A stretch of DNA of 64,000 nt from Anaerolineales bacterium. Lineage in GTDB: Bacteria; Chloroflexota; Anaerolineae; Anaerolineales; UBA4823. Shown here in pieces: positions 9,256-18,402 of this stretch. The stretch spans positions 62,001 to 126,000 of the forward strand of contig PQAL01000038.1 in the NCBI GenBank assembly GCA_003105035.1, given 5' to 3'. Numbering within the stretch: position 1 is the first letter of the stretch; each line of letters starts with the position of its first letter. Under the pieces are notes generated by a model that searched no databases, had not been told where the DNA came from, and was given only the letters and a program-made list of their open reading frames with translations. Position numbers and translations under genes: made by a program.

Positions 9256-10386
9256 ATGAATAATCAAAGCCTTAAAATGCTTGTAAGCCTGGTATGTGTA
9301 ATGATTCTTTCGCTGAGTACTTTGTCACCTGCGTCTGCTGCAACTATTACAGTTGACACTCTCGTCGATGAAAATGATGGCTCATGCAGTGATGGCGATT
9401 GCTCGCTGCGCGATGCGATCCAGCTGGCCACCCCTGTTGATACGATCAACTTCAGCGTCAAGGGAACCATCCTGTTAAATTCACAGCTCAGTATCAATAA
9501 GCGAATATCGATCAGCGGGCCAGGTTGGAATCAGCTAACCATTAGCGGGCATCAATTCACTCGAGTTATTAACGTAACAGCGTTAGGATATTTAACAATA
9601 TCATCCGTGATGATCACTGGGGGTAAAGAATCTGGTGGTGGTATATATAATGCGGGGATAGTGGAGGGCACTGGTCTGGTGATTGTTTATAACCAGAACT
9701 TAACTGGTCATGGAGGAGGGATTAACAACCAGGGCGTCATGACCTTGATTTCAACCGCTATCTCAGATAATAGTGCCTATAATGATGGGGGCGGGATATA
9801 CAACCAGGGCACCCTGGATGTGCAGCGCTCCACCTTCTATTCCAACGATGCTAGATATGGGGGTGGATTGAAGAACGAGGGCGGCACTGTGACACTGACC
9901 AATTGTACTTTTTACGAAAACTCAGCAGCTTCGCGAGGCGGTGGTCTTGATAGCGGTGCAGGCAGCACCTTGACGGTAATCAATTCCACGTTCTATAACA
10001 ATAAAGGTGGCGGAGGGCTGGGTAACCCGGATAGCATAACCACCGTGATTAACACCATCGTTGCCTTCAATACCGGGGGAGATTGCAAGTTTGGAGATGA
10101 GTTTACCGAGGTGAGCAATCACAACCTGTCAACCGATACCTCATGTGCACCCGGTTTTGAACAAGTTACAGCAGAAGCGCTTCGCCTGACCTGGGGAGGC
10201 TTCCCGGTGTCATTAGGACTCGGCAGCGTGGCGATTGATACCGGGAATAATGCTGGTTGCCCACTAATCGATCAGATGGGCACAATCAGGCCGCAGGATG
10301 GCAACCTTGACTCTGTAGCAACTTGCGATATCGGATCTGACGAGCTCATCGTGTTTGGATCCTATATACCACAAGCAAGAAAATAA
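9256..10386 (+). CDS. Secreted CSLREAI-type right-handed beta-helix protein
   Basis: A signal peptide (residues 1-28, cleavage near SAA) is followed by the CSLREAI-like block CSDGDCSLRDAIQLA. Repeated parallel beta-helix coils then run from about 60 to 290, with motifs such as GGGIYNAG, GGGINNQG, GGGIYNQG and GGGLKNEG. This is the pectin-lyase-like fold found in many large secreted proteins of Chloroflexota and relatives. It is short for the group, and no C-terminal sorting or anchor domain is seen. It may bind or act on polysaccharide, which fits the GH10 gene nearby, but no catalytic site was recognised. The start is supported by GGGAGGAAC upstream. Confidence 0.85.
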   Translation: MNNQSLKMLVSLVCVMILSLSTLSPASAATITVDTLVDENDGSCSDGDCSLRDAIQLATPVDTINFSVKGTILLNSQLSINKRISISGPGWNQLTISGHQFTRVINVTALGYLTISSVMITGGKESGGGIYNAGIVEGTGLVIVYNQNLTGHGGGINNQGVMTLISTAISDNSAYNDGGGIYNQGTLDVQRSTFYSNDARYGGGLKNEGGTVTLTNCTFYENSAASRGGGLDSGAGSTLTVINSTFYNNKGGGGLGNPDSITTVINTIVAFNTGGDCKFGDEFTEVSNHNLSTDTSCAPGFEQVTAEALRLTWGGFPVSLGLGSVAIDTGNNAGCPLIDQMGTIRPQDGNLDSVATCDIGSDELIVFGSYIPQARK

Positions 10387-10423
10387 TCAATTGCACGTTT
10401 ATCTTTAGGTAGCCAGAGGTGCT

Positions 10424-11104
10424 ATGGATACGCAAATAGTGCCAATTCATATGATGTTCGATACGGTTTATGCACTCAAAGCAGAAGGGGCTATTCTCAT
10501 TGATGGTGGAGACCCTGGTAAACTAACCAATTTTCAGCGTGGCCTGGAAGCAGCTGCAATTAAACCTGAAGAAATCAAGCTGATTGTGCTCACCCATGGC
10601 CATTGGGATCATATCGGCTCGGCTGAAGATATCCGAACTATTACCGGCGCCAAAATGCTATTACATCAGAAGGATATGCACTTTCTGGATGAAGCCCATC
10701 CCTCTCAGCCGCCTGGTTTCACGCTTTGGGGCAAGGTGCTGATCGAAATGCTCAAGCTCATCACATCCAATATGCATATTGCCAGTTTCCCAGTCGATAT
10801 CATTGCGGGAGATGATTAGATCTCCCTGATAGAATTTGGGATCCCTGGCAAGGTAATTTACACACCAGGGCATTCTTGGGGTTCTATTAGTGTCCTGCTG
10901 GATAATGGGCTGGCTTTTATCGGTGATTTAGCCATGAACATGTTCCCCATGCGCTTCAGCCCAGGGTTACCGATATTTGGCGATGACATGCTGGTAGTAA
11001 AAAAGAGCTGGCAGAAGCTGTTTCAGCTAGGCGCGAAAGTAATCTATCCTGCCCATGGAAAACCTTTTCCAGTTGAAGTGCTGAAGAACCAGATCTCAAA
11101 ATAA
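10424..11104 (+). pseudogene. MBL-fold hydrolase interrupted by an in-frame amber codon
   Basis: The frame starts at ATG 10424 (AGAGGTG upstream) and contains an intact metal motif, LTHGHWDHIGSAEDI. TAG at 10817-10819 ends the first part after 131 residues. The same frame then continues without another stop to TAA at 11102-11104 and encodes the rest of the fold: YTPGHSWGSISVLLDNG, FIGDLAMNMF and IYPAHGKPFP. The full product would be about 226 residues, normal for a small MBL hydrolase. It is either a recently inactivated gene, a readthrough case or a sequencing error. A more decayed copy of its C-terminal half lies at 13849-14091. The 37-nt gap allows cotranscription with the beta-helix gene. 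Confidence 0.85.
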
Positions 11105-11599
11105 AAGACCCTTGGCTTCGTCCATCGTTCAGGTTTTACTCAAATGGGGAATTGATTACTGTTTCGTGAGCTGGATTGCTTAGCTTTCCTGAGATACTTT
11201 ATTTTTGAGTTAAGCTTATTGCGTGTCAGGTGGCATAGCCTTGGAGGCATATCCATCAATCTTTGAGTACAAAAAATAGGCCCAAACACCAAATGCATTT
11301 CCAAGAACTAGACTGTATCCAGTAATAATTGAGCTTGTTTATCCATCTTAACTTCCAAACCTTTGCCCGATGGACGATACCCTTGCATTAGGTTCGGTCG
11401 TTAATTGATAATGAAGTGATGACTCGATGAATATCAAATAGAAAACACGGATCGTCATTTCCATCGCGAACACCCCCTGCTGACGAATTTATCACTGACA
11501 AGACATTCTGGCGGTATCCGTAGTAAAAAAGTCACTTCAGACAGAAGGTTTACCAGCTAAAGTAAATAAAATTCGAGCAGTTTTGAGCATTTAATAATC
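11105..11599. other. Intergenic stretch with a possible gene remnant
   Basis: No intact gene is seen in these 495 bases. On the minus strand, from about 11342 down to 11219, a 41-codon frame between two stops reads like the C-terminus of a membrane protein (SIITGYSLVLGNAFGVWAYF, then SKIDGYASKAMPP). It has no start codon context and may be a decayed gene end or chance. No promoter or strong hairpin was recognised. Confidence 0.4.
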
Positions 11600-13663
11600 T
11601 TACCGAACAATCAAGAAGGAAGAATCGCTCAGTACGTCGCGTAAGGCAAAGTAAGCAGGCTTTGGGTTGAAGTCCCTGTCGAATAACAATGGATCAGCAT
11701 TCGGCTCTTTTACACAGCCTTGCCTTTCGCAGGTTATCCATGAAGTTGCGTCCGAAATTCCCCAGGTAGAAAAACTATCACATACTTGCGACTCGATACA
11801 TGCCTCCATCATACTACGATAGATTTGGGCCTGATAATTCCATTTCTCCAATTGTGTGCCCGGTTGGTCCGTCAGATCGACATCCATCTCCGTTACATAA
11901 ATACGAACACCCAAATTGGCAAATTTCTGCATCGTGGCAATCACATCATCTTTTTCAGGAGCGATCTTTGAGTACCACGGTAAGAATAGATGCATTTGCA
12001 TGCCTACTACATCAATGGGTGTGCCATTTGCTTTGAGCTGCTGGAGCGTAGAATACATCTTGTCAATCACTCTGCTCGAATCAGGATCGCGCGGGCTTTC
12101 GTTGTTATCTTGATTAAAGATTAATATTGCCTCCGGATCAGTCTCTCTTGCCCAACGAAAAGCCATATCGATGTAGTCCGGGCCAATTTTATCATTCCAA
12201 AAATCTGCCCCTGTAGAGAATGATCGACCGGGTGCTTCGTTTGCAATACTCCATTCGTGAACACGTCCTTTATACCTTCCTACCAACGTTTTCACGTGTT
12301 GCTCTAGGATTTTTATATATTGATTACGACCATAGTCACCGTGGATAAGCCATTCCGGGATAACATCCGATTGAACTGCTCCCCAAACCAGGTGCATGGC
12401 TCTCACACGCCAACCCATCTGGTTTGCATAGTCCACTTCTCTATCAAGTTCACTAAAGTCATACTTTCCTGGACCAAGCCAAAATCCTTTCAAGGAAAAG
12501 GTATAAATCGCTGCCACACCATATTCCCTCTTCATTACCCGACAGTGCCTATTGTCTGCGTTTTCCCACATTGAGAAAGCTGTTCCGATGGTCAGGTTAT
12601 GGGATTTCGCCAGCTCTGCCAGCCCAGGATCACTCACTGCTGAGCTCACCCATTTCCCATTGGGGATTACCCCCACGCTCAGGCCCGTCACGAATGATGT
12701 CGAATTCGGTGCAGTGCTGGATCCAATGTATACAACGCCTTGAGGAAACAAACCATCGGGTAAATTTAATTGTGGCTGTTGGGTCAGATCGATATGTTGA
12801 ATTACATTACCATCCTGATTATAGATATTAAAGCTCTTGCCTTCAACCTGGTCAAAAATAATATAGAATGGCTGCGAGCTGCTTAGTTGCAAATCCCATA
12901 CAATGTTATAACTGCCCGCTGTTCCATCGCGAACACCAATAAGATAATGATCCCCATTATTTAGAATGTCTAACCTGCGGATTCCTTTCCACCAGGGTTC
13001 TTGTGTTTCAGGTACGCCTAATATTTTTACGATATTGTATGTCGAACCCGTCACAGATAATTTATCTAGCTTTATCCTCAATGGAGCATCCAGCTTTATT
13101 GCTTTTGTTTCAGTATCATAATAACTGTCTCGCTGATTAACAAAAGTCAAAGTGTCTGAGGCCGGGTCATAAGCCCCGCCTGTACAATAAGGGAAAAATA
13201 TTGGTTCCCAGGGAACATTGCTGGTAGTTAATTCAGGAAGATTGCTTGGTAAGAACCCGATGGTATTTTTATTAATATAACCAGTGTAGCGAATGCCACC
13301 CAGGTATGCTTCAGCTTTAACAAAATCTCCATAGATACCGATGGGAGACAGATTGTCACCTTTATTAAGGCTTGCCACGCTATCAAAGTTAATATTGCCC
13401 GGTCCATTGTACATAAGCGTATCTCGTAACAGCACAACTTGCGCGGGTTCGGACGTTGAAATTGCATACACAGTCGGAGTAGGTGCCGTTGTCGGTAGTA
13501 TTCCCGCCGGCGCAGAAGTTTCTGGGATTAGTTTCACTACCTCATTCGCCAGACGTGCAATTTTATACGGAACATCAGTAGAAGATGTATATGCTGCTGC
13601 TGAAACACACGAAGCAAGGATGGATGTCGAAAGTAAAATCAATAAAAATGTCTTTGCTTTCAC
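11600..13663 (-). CDS. GH10 endo-xylanase-like lipoprotein
   Basis: The start is GTG at 13663, with TTTGGGAGGA upstream. Residues 1-20 form a lipoprotein signal (ILASC lipobox, Cys19). Next comes a low-complexity linker, an SH3b-like segment (about 75-145, LNKGDNLSPIGIYGDFVKAE) and a region that could be a jelly-roll or LamG-like binding module. A GH10 domain (about 350-680) follows. The GH10 acid/base is E476 in WSIANEA and the nucleophile is E592 in IYVTEMDVDL, each matching the usual WDVVNEA and ITELD contexts. It should cleave beta-1,4-xylan or a related chain at the cell surface. It lies between two copies of an MBL gene, both damaged. Confidence 0.88.
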   Translation of the reverse strand: MKAKTFLLILLSTSILASCVSAAAYTSSTDVPYKIARLANEVVKLIPETSAPAGILPTTAPTPTVYAISTSEPAQVVLLRDTLMYNGPGNINFDSVASLNKGDNLSPIGIYGDFVKAEAYLGGIRYTGYINKNTIGFLPSNLPELTTSNVPWEPIFFPYCTGGAYDPASDTLTFVNQRDSYYDTETKAIKLDAPLRIKLDKLSVTGSTYNIVKILGVPETQEPWWKGIRRLDILNNGDHYLIGVRDGTAGSYNIVWDLQLSSSQPFYIIFDQVEGKSFNIYNQDGNVIQHIDLTQQPQLNLPDGLFPQGVVYIGSSTAPNSTSFVTGLSVGVIPNGKWVSSAVSDPGLAELAKSHNLTIGTAFSMWENADNRHCRVMKREYGVAAIYTFSLKGFWLGPGKYDFSELDREVDYANQMGWRVRAMHLVWGAVQSDVIPEWLIHGDYGRNQYIKILEQHVKTLVGRYKGRVHEWSIANEAPGRSFSTGADFWNDKIGPDYIDMAFRWARETDPEAILIFNQDNNESPRDPDSSRVIDKMYSTLQQLKANGTPIDVVGMQMHLFLPWYSKIAPEKDDVIATMQKFANLGVRIYVTEMDVDLTDQPGTQLEKWNYQAQIYRSMMEACIESQVCDSFSTWGISDATSWITCERQGCVKEPNADPLLFDRDFNPKPAYFALRDVLSDSSFLIVR

Positions 13664-13848
13664 AAAAAATTATCCTCCCAAATGGGCAAGAGGCGTAGTA
13701 ATGAATAATTTTCGGATAGTTGATCTTTTACAATTATTCCGTTTAGCTTCTCAATAGCCAATGAAGCGAAGGTACATTGTCCGTGTGTATCCAATTGGAG
13801 TATTTAGCTGTAACTGATGCTGTTAATTATAGCCTACAACGTAGCAAG

Positions 13849-14091
13849 GAAGTAGTACACACGCCATGGCAGTTTTGAGGTTCTGTCAGTGTGCTAACAG
13901 ATAATGGCCAAGCATTTGTGAGGGATTTTGACAAGAAAAAGTTCCTGATACAGCTCAGTCGAGGTTTACAGATCTTTGGCGATGACAGGCGAGCTGTAAA
14001 AGAGAGCAGCAACAAGGCGTTTCAGCTGGGTTTAAAGGTGATCTATTCTTCTCATGGAAAACCTTTTCCAATTGAAGCAATCAGGAACCAG
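13849..14091 (+). pseudogene. Decayed fragment of an MBL-fold hydrolase
   Basis: In one frame this segment aligns with the C-terminal half of the gene at 10424-11104: VHTPWQF-stop-GSVSVLTDNG against YTPGHSWGSISVLLDNG, then IFGDD, KAFQLGLKVIYSSHGKPFPI against KLFQLGAKVIYPAHGKPFP, and finally RNQ against KNQ. TGA at 13876-13878 interrupts it. The metal motif His of TPGH is lost, and GDLAMN reads RDFDKK. The N-terminal half, including HxHxDH, was not found. It is a gene remnant, not a working enzyme. An open frame from 13891 runs on past the homology to 14376 and is not a gene in its own right. Confidence 0.85.
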
Positions 14092-14235
14092 CTCTATACA
14101 CATACAAGCTTTATCATGCTCTATCAATCTGATTATGGTTTTACAAGCATGACAGAGCAGAATTATAGCCTGCTAGAAAGCTTGCTTCTGACGGAGTCTC
14201 ACCCTCTCGCCTCGATCCAAAACTACACGAACCAC

Positions 14236-14919
14236 TTATTCCGGCCAGGGCGCGCCAGATTGCATGGCTTGCCCGTATTCTGGCAACCGGGATTCATCAA
14301 TTCCGCGGATTTTTTTCAAGAATGGAAAATCTTCAGGTGTGACTTCCAGCTTAGCAAAAGGTCTAACAGGCACTAGGCTGGCTAGCTGAGGTATCCTCAC
14401 TTCATAAGGACCGAACCGTAGATCTGGTTGGTTTACGAAATTTTCGCCTGGAAGCAGATAGACCATGCCTTTCCGCCATGGTTGCTGAATAAGAGCAGGT
14501 TGGCTGATTGAAAACACGTACCTGGGCTCACTCATCTGGCCGGCTTCATCTACCAACCGGATACATGCATTGCTGGTCGTCATTCGGTAATGCTTCCGAT
14601 CCAGGATGGCGAAGAACATCGCCCAAAGGCCGTCTCCTGCAGCATATACTGCAGTCTGAGCACCGAATTCCGTCAGGTCGCTCGATGGCCGCGGTTCAAA
14701 GACTTTGATTCCTGCATCACCCGTGCCATGCAAGACCACTCCCCACTGGTCAGCCAGGTAGCACAAAAATTGCCATTTCGGGATAGGGAATATGTATTCG
14801 ATCGGTGTAGTTTTTCCGTCAGCCTTAATCTCTGCAAGCAAACGGTCAAACTCCGAACGTGTCTGGGGATCAATCTCCATCAGCGGGCGTTGCAACCAGT
14901 AATCAGGTAATACTGTCAT
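14236..14919 (-). CDS. Hypothetical protein with VLHGTGD / FEPR motifs
   Basis: This 227-residue soluble protein has no signal peptide or membrane segment. A striking central stretch reads VVLHGTGDAGIKVFEPR, then DLTEFGAQTAVYAAGDGLWA and MFFAILDR. The pattern (H-G-[ST]-G, E-P-R, VYA..D..WA) recalls NAD-binding or ADP-ribosyl-type enzyme folds, but this is only a resemblance and no family was recognised. The start is the first ATG; its ribosome-binding site is weak. It is separate from the VOC/DHFR pair upstream on the same strand. Confidence 0.65.
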   Translation of the reverse strand: MTVLPDYWLQRPLMEIDPQTRSEFDRLLAEIKADGKTTPIEYIFPIPKWQFLCYLADQWGVVLHGTGDAGIKVFEPRPSSDLTEFGAQTAVYAAGDGLWAMFFAILDRKHYRMTTSNACIRLVDEAGQMSEPRYVFSISQPALIQQPWRKGMVYLLPGENFVNQPDLRFGPYEVRIPQLASLVPVRPFAKLEVTPEDFPFLKKIRGIDESRLPEYGQAMQSGAPWPE

Positions 14920-15026
14920 TGCTTATCATCGAAGAAAATTTGCGTGATCATTCAAGCCAAGTGTTTGGAGATAAGTGGTTCTCTAACCTGCTAAAGTGAC
15001 CCGAAAATGGAATCAGCATCTCCTGC

Positions 15027-15911
15027 TTATTTACCTTCATAAGCTTCCTGCAGCTTGGCAATATCCAGTTTCTTCATCACCAGAAATGCCTGGGTCACCC
15101 GTTGGATCCTATCTGGATCATCTCCGCTCATCAATTTACCCATGCTTGCAGGGACGATCTGCCACGAAACACCATATTTATCTTTAAGCCAGCCACACTG
15201 CTCGGCTTCAGGCACAGCTGAGAGTTTTCTCCAATAATGGTCGATCTCCTCCTGCGTGTCACAATTCACGAGGAATGATATCGCCTCATTAAATCCAAAA
15301 GCATGTTCATAGGCGCTGTCCATTGCCCCAAATTCCTGGCCGAAAAGTGTAAAAGTGGCGTATTCCACCGTGCCTTCCTTATCGGGTTCCTCACCTTTGC
15401 CGTAACGCATCACATGACCAATATTTGAATCACTGAACACAGAGGTCCAGTAGTTGATCGCCTCTTCTGTTTTTCCACAAACACCACCCACGAACAAGAA
15501 CGCAGGGGTAATTTTCTGTTTAATCTCGGCTCCACCGGAGTAAATGATCTGCCAGGATAACCCATACTTGTCTTGCACCCAACCATACCGCTCACTAAAA
15601 GGGTATGAGCCAAGCTCCATGAGCACCTGCCCACCTGGTGCAAGCCTTTCCCAGATCGTATCCACTTCACCCTTCGTTTGGCACTTTATATGGAACGATA
15701 CTGAGGGGTTGAGCTTGAAGTATGGTCCCGCGCTAATGGCCTGGAATGCGTATCCAGCAAGCTCAAAACTCACAATTTGGGTCGATCCTGAAGGAGTATT
15801 GTTAAGCGTGGTCGTCGAGGTAATCCGTGAGCCAGGGATAGCGGAGACGTATAGCTCCGCGGCTTCCTTGGCTTCTTTATCGAACCAGAGATGTGGAATG
15901 ATTTTTTGCAT
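15027..15911 (-). CDS. Tandem VOC (PhnB-like) protein
   Basis: The 294-residue protein is two PhnB/3-demethylubiquinone-methyltransferase-like VOC modules in a row. Each starts with a similar pattern (IIPHLWFDKEAKEAAELYVS and ITPAFLFVGGVCGKTEEAIN) and each ends with GWVQDKYGLSWQI or GWLKDKYGVSWQIVP. Such proteins are glyoxalase-fold enzymes or binding proteins; the single modules are often annotated as PhnB-like, and their reactions are mostly unknown. AGGAGA precedes the start. It follows the DHFR-like gene by 26 nt on the same strand, so the two are probably one operon. Confidence 0.85.
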   Translation of the reverse strand: MQKIIPHLWFDKEAKEAAELYVSAIPGSRITSTTTLNNTPSGSTQIVSFELAGYAFQAISAGPYFKLNPSVSFHIKCQTKGEVDTIWERLAPGGQVLMELGSYPFSERYGWVQDKYGLSWQIIYSGGAEIKQKITPAFLFVGGVCGKTEEAINYWTSVFSDSNIGHVMRYGKGEEPDKEGTVEYATFTLFGQEFGAMDSAYEHAFGFNEAISFLVNCDTQEEIDHYWRKLSAVPEAEQCGWLKDKYGVSWQIVPASMGKLMSGDDPDRIQRVTQAFLVMKKLDIAKLQEAYEGK

Positions 15912-15937
15912 GGTTATGATCTCCTGGAATTGGTGTA

Positions 15938-16600
15938 TTAACCTTCTTCAGCGAGTCGCTTACGCCGGGCTAACTCTGCCTCGGAAGGTTTTTCCAATTC
16001 GAATGTCCCGATTTTGATCTCACCGGCAGGCTCATATCTGGCAATAATGACGCCGGTACTTGAGGCTTTACTATCGATGAGCTTGAGACTGGATGGGATC
16101 GTTCCTTCGCCAAATAACCGTTTCCCCTTGCCGATGACAACTGGGAAGATCCAGATGCGAAATTCATCGACCAGGTTGTGTTGCAATAAGGTTTGAATAA
16201 AATTGCTGCTCCCTTGAACCGACAATTCAGGTCCATCCTCTGCTTTGAGCTTCCTGATTTCCTGGACAACATCGCCCTTGATTAACGTTGTATTTTGCCA
16301 ATCCATATGAGTCGTGGCCTTTGATGCGACATATTTTTTTGATCTATTCAATACCGAAGCCGCCGGCTCTTCATGGGAGAACGGCCAATGAGCCGCAAAT
16401 ATCTCGTAGGTTTTCCTTCCCAGCAGCAGTTCAGAAGGCTTTGCCATGTATTCACCCATAGTCTGACCCATGATCTCATCCCAGTAATTGACCGACCAGC
16501 CACCATAGTTGAAGCCACCCGTCGGATCTTCCGGTGGCCCACCGGGTGCCTGCATCACCCCATCAAGGGTGACAAATGCATTCACGATTAGTTTTCTCAT
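15938..16600 (-). CDS. Dihydrofolate reductase-family (RibD C-terminal) protein
   Basis: The protein (220 residues) begins MRKLIVNAFVTLDGVMQAPG, the usual start of the YyaP/RibD-C group. It keeps LLGRKTYEIF, the ELSVQGSSNFIQTLL segment, and FRIWIFPVVIGKGKRLF. It should bind NADPH, but members of this group are usually of unknown substrate and are not the folate-pathway DHFR. CGGAGGA precedes the start. It is the first gene of a pair with the VOC protein. Confidence 0.87.
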   Translation of the reverse strand: MRKLIVNAFVTLDGVMQAPGGPPEDPTGGFNYGGWSVNYWDEIMGQTMGEYMAKPSELLLGRKTYEIFAAHWPFSHEEPAASVLNRSKKYVASKATTHMDWQNTTLIKGDVVQEIRKLKAEDGPELSVQGSSNFIQTLLQHNLVDEFRIWIFPVVIGKGKRLFGEGTIPSSLKLIDSKASSTGVIIARYEPAGEIKIGTFELEKPSEAELARRKRLAEEG

Positions 16601-16764
16601 TGGCTGTCCTCCGCTTTTTACTAAGCTTAATGCTCACCATTTCGACTTATTTTGTCTATATTATATCTTATTAGTCCGATATATTTCATATAAACAATCC
16701 GAACTCCCCACAAGCAGGTTCCTAATCCGCAATCAACAGCCGGCCAACACGCGTGAAAATATGT

Positions 16765-16799
16765 AAAAATAGGACCAGGCAGAAAAATAGCTGGTCCTA
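16765..16799 (-). terminator. Intrinsic terminator of the cytochrome gene
   Basis: On the minus strand a 9-bp stem (arms TAGGACCAG and its complement, 12-nt loop) is followed by TTTTT. It starts 18 nt after the stop of the multihaem cytochrome gene. Confidence 0.8.
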
Positions 16800-16816
16800 A
16801 AATTTGCTTCAAGTCT

Positions 16817-18127
16817 TTACCGATTATGCACGAACCTATCGGTTGGTGTAGTAGCATGGCACACAGTGCAGTCGCTCAGCGTGCCAGCGTGACCCTGAAG
16901 TTCCATGAACTTGATCGTATCGTTCGCCTCCCGGCTGGGTGCGATGGCATGCGTGCTATCGTGGCATGCTTCGCAGAACACACCGCCATGCCCGGTGGAT
17001 TGCCGGTACAAAGGCAGGGTAGTGTCATAACCAGCCCCGTGGCAACCGGCATTACTGCATTTAGGCTCAGTCAGCCAGGGATCTGGGTTTTGGGCCAACA
17101 CGGTGATATCTCCATGGCAGTTGGTGCAGTTCATGGAGAAATTCTGAGACATGGTATCCCGCAGGCATTGCGTTTGTGCTCCAGGGTGGCAGTTATAACA
17201 GCCATCGGTATCCGGGGTGATGTCAGGGGCGTTCGTGGGGTTGTGATGGCTGTGCATGGCATTGGACAGGCTCTTGATCTGACCCACATTCGGCGCACCG
17301 GTGGCGTTTGATCCATGGCACCAGTTACAATTCACCGGTTGGTGATCCATGAGCGGAGTCTTCGCTAACAAATCAGGATACTCCGCCAGATCCACCGTAT
17401 AGCTGATGGTATTCAGGTAATCGTGTATCGCCAGGATGTTGGTTTCTACTTTACCCGTTGGTGTGATGGGATACGTAGTGGTGGCATCCATCGTGTCATC
17501 ATGGCAGTTCACACAACTGAGCTCAGTTGACACAGGTGCCACAACCGTCAGCGTAGCCAGGACTTTGGTTGGATTGTTTGCATCTCTAACGGTAATCTGG
17601 GCTTTCTGATATGGATAGGGTTTGTGGGTGACAGCATCCCGGTCGCGTATGTCGGTGAGTGGGATTCCTTCAGCAATGAAATATTTCCCATCTGCAGCCA
17701 GGTCCATCGTACCCGAAAGACCCTTGCCTGTCAGGCCAATATTGGGAGGCGTGGTCACCCCATAAAGTGCTTGCTCATACTTCCAAAAATTTGTTTTATC
17801 AGGTCGCCCCAACCTCCCAACCGAGTAAGTGTTTTCAGGGAAACTATATTCAACGATCACGCCGGAGGTGACAATTTGGGGAGGTTCTCCCACTTTAACA
17901 ACCTGGGCAACCAGAGTATTGTAGGGTGGCAGGATTGCCAGGTTGCTGAAATCGGGGTTATAACAGTGCATCCCCAGGTTGTTCCAGCCAAGCACGATAT
18001 AGCCAATATCCATGGGAGGTGCCATTGGTAAGGTGTTGTTTGGTTTTGCCCTGACCTGACTACCTGCTAAGCCTGCCGTAACGAGAAGGAAAATGATCGG
18101 GATGGCAAACCAATATGTCTTTTTCAT
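16817..18127 (-). CDS. Secreted multihaem c-type cytochrome (seven haem motifs)
   Basis: A signal peptide (residues 1-27) targets the 436-residue protein outside the membrane. Seven haem-binding motifs are visible: CVNCH, CNWCH, CYNCH, CTNCH, CSNAGCH (with three residues between the cysteines), CEACH and CTVCH. They all lie in the C-terminal half, after a beta-rich N-terminal domain of about 200 residues. The protein should carry electrons in the periplasm or cell envelope. No quinol-oxidase, nitrite-reductase or cytochrome-maturation gene is adjacent, so its partner is unknown. GGAGGG precedes the ATG. Confidence 0.88.
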   Translation of the reverse strand: MKKTYWFAIPIIFLLVTAGLAGSQVRAKPNNTLPMAPPMDIGYIVLGWNNLGMHCYNPDFSNLAILPPYNTLVAQVVKVGEPPQIVTSGVIVEYSFPENTYSVGRLGRPDKTNFWKYEQALYGVTTPPNIGLTGKGLSGTMDLAADGKYFIAEGIPLTDIRDRDAVTHKPYPYQKAQITVRDANNPTKVLATLTVVAPVSTELSCVNCHDDTMDATTTYPITPTGKVETNILAIHDYLNTISYTVDLAEYPDLLAKTPLMDHQPVNCNWCHGSNATGAPNVGQIKSLSNAMHSHHNPTNAPDITPDTDGCYNCHPGAQTQCLRDTMSQNFSMNCTNCHGDITVLAQNPDPWLTEPKCSNAGCHGAGYDTTLPLYRQSTGHGGVFCEACHDSTHAIAPSREANDTIKFMELQGHAGTLSDCTVCHATTPTDRFVHNR

Positions 18128-18332
18128 CTTTCCCTCCTACACAAAAAAGTGGATCGATTTGTTAAAAAATACACTATATTGATTTTATAGATTTATTTGG
18201 TGTTAATAATTGGGAAATATTGGGAATAATTGAGAAATTTCTATAATCTCATCTTTCCTTCGGATATGGGAGCTGGATTGCATGAACAGCCGTGTAGATT
18301 GAATAAATAGGGGGTTAAGCAATATCCAAAGA

Positions 18333-18368
18333 GACCGGTGAGCAGCTGAGAATAGCTGCTTGCCGGTC
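18333..18368 (-). terminator. Hairpin after the GDPD gene
   Basis: A 15-bp imperfect stem (arms 18333-18347 and 18354-18368) with a 6-nt loop lies 34 nt beyond the stop of the GDPD gene. Two internal positions are mismatched, and only a short T-rich run follows on the minus strand. It is a plausible terminator or 3' end stabiliser. Confidence 0.6.
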
Positions 18369-18402
18369 ATCACCTTAGGGATTGGATTATCACGAACCTA
18401 CA

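Noticed and set aside
11219-11345. Minus-strand membrane-protein-like remnant
   Set aside because: Only about 41 codons between stops, no start, and no match recognised. It is mentioned in the intergenic entry but not called a gene.
13891-14376. Plus-strand 161-codon frame as an intact gene
   Set aside because: Its left two fifths are a decayed MBL fragment and the remainder has no homology or start context; it also overlaps the end of the gene on the other strand.
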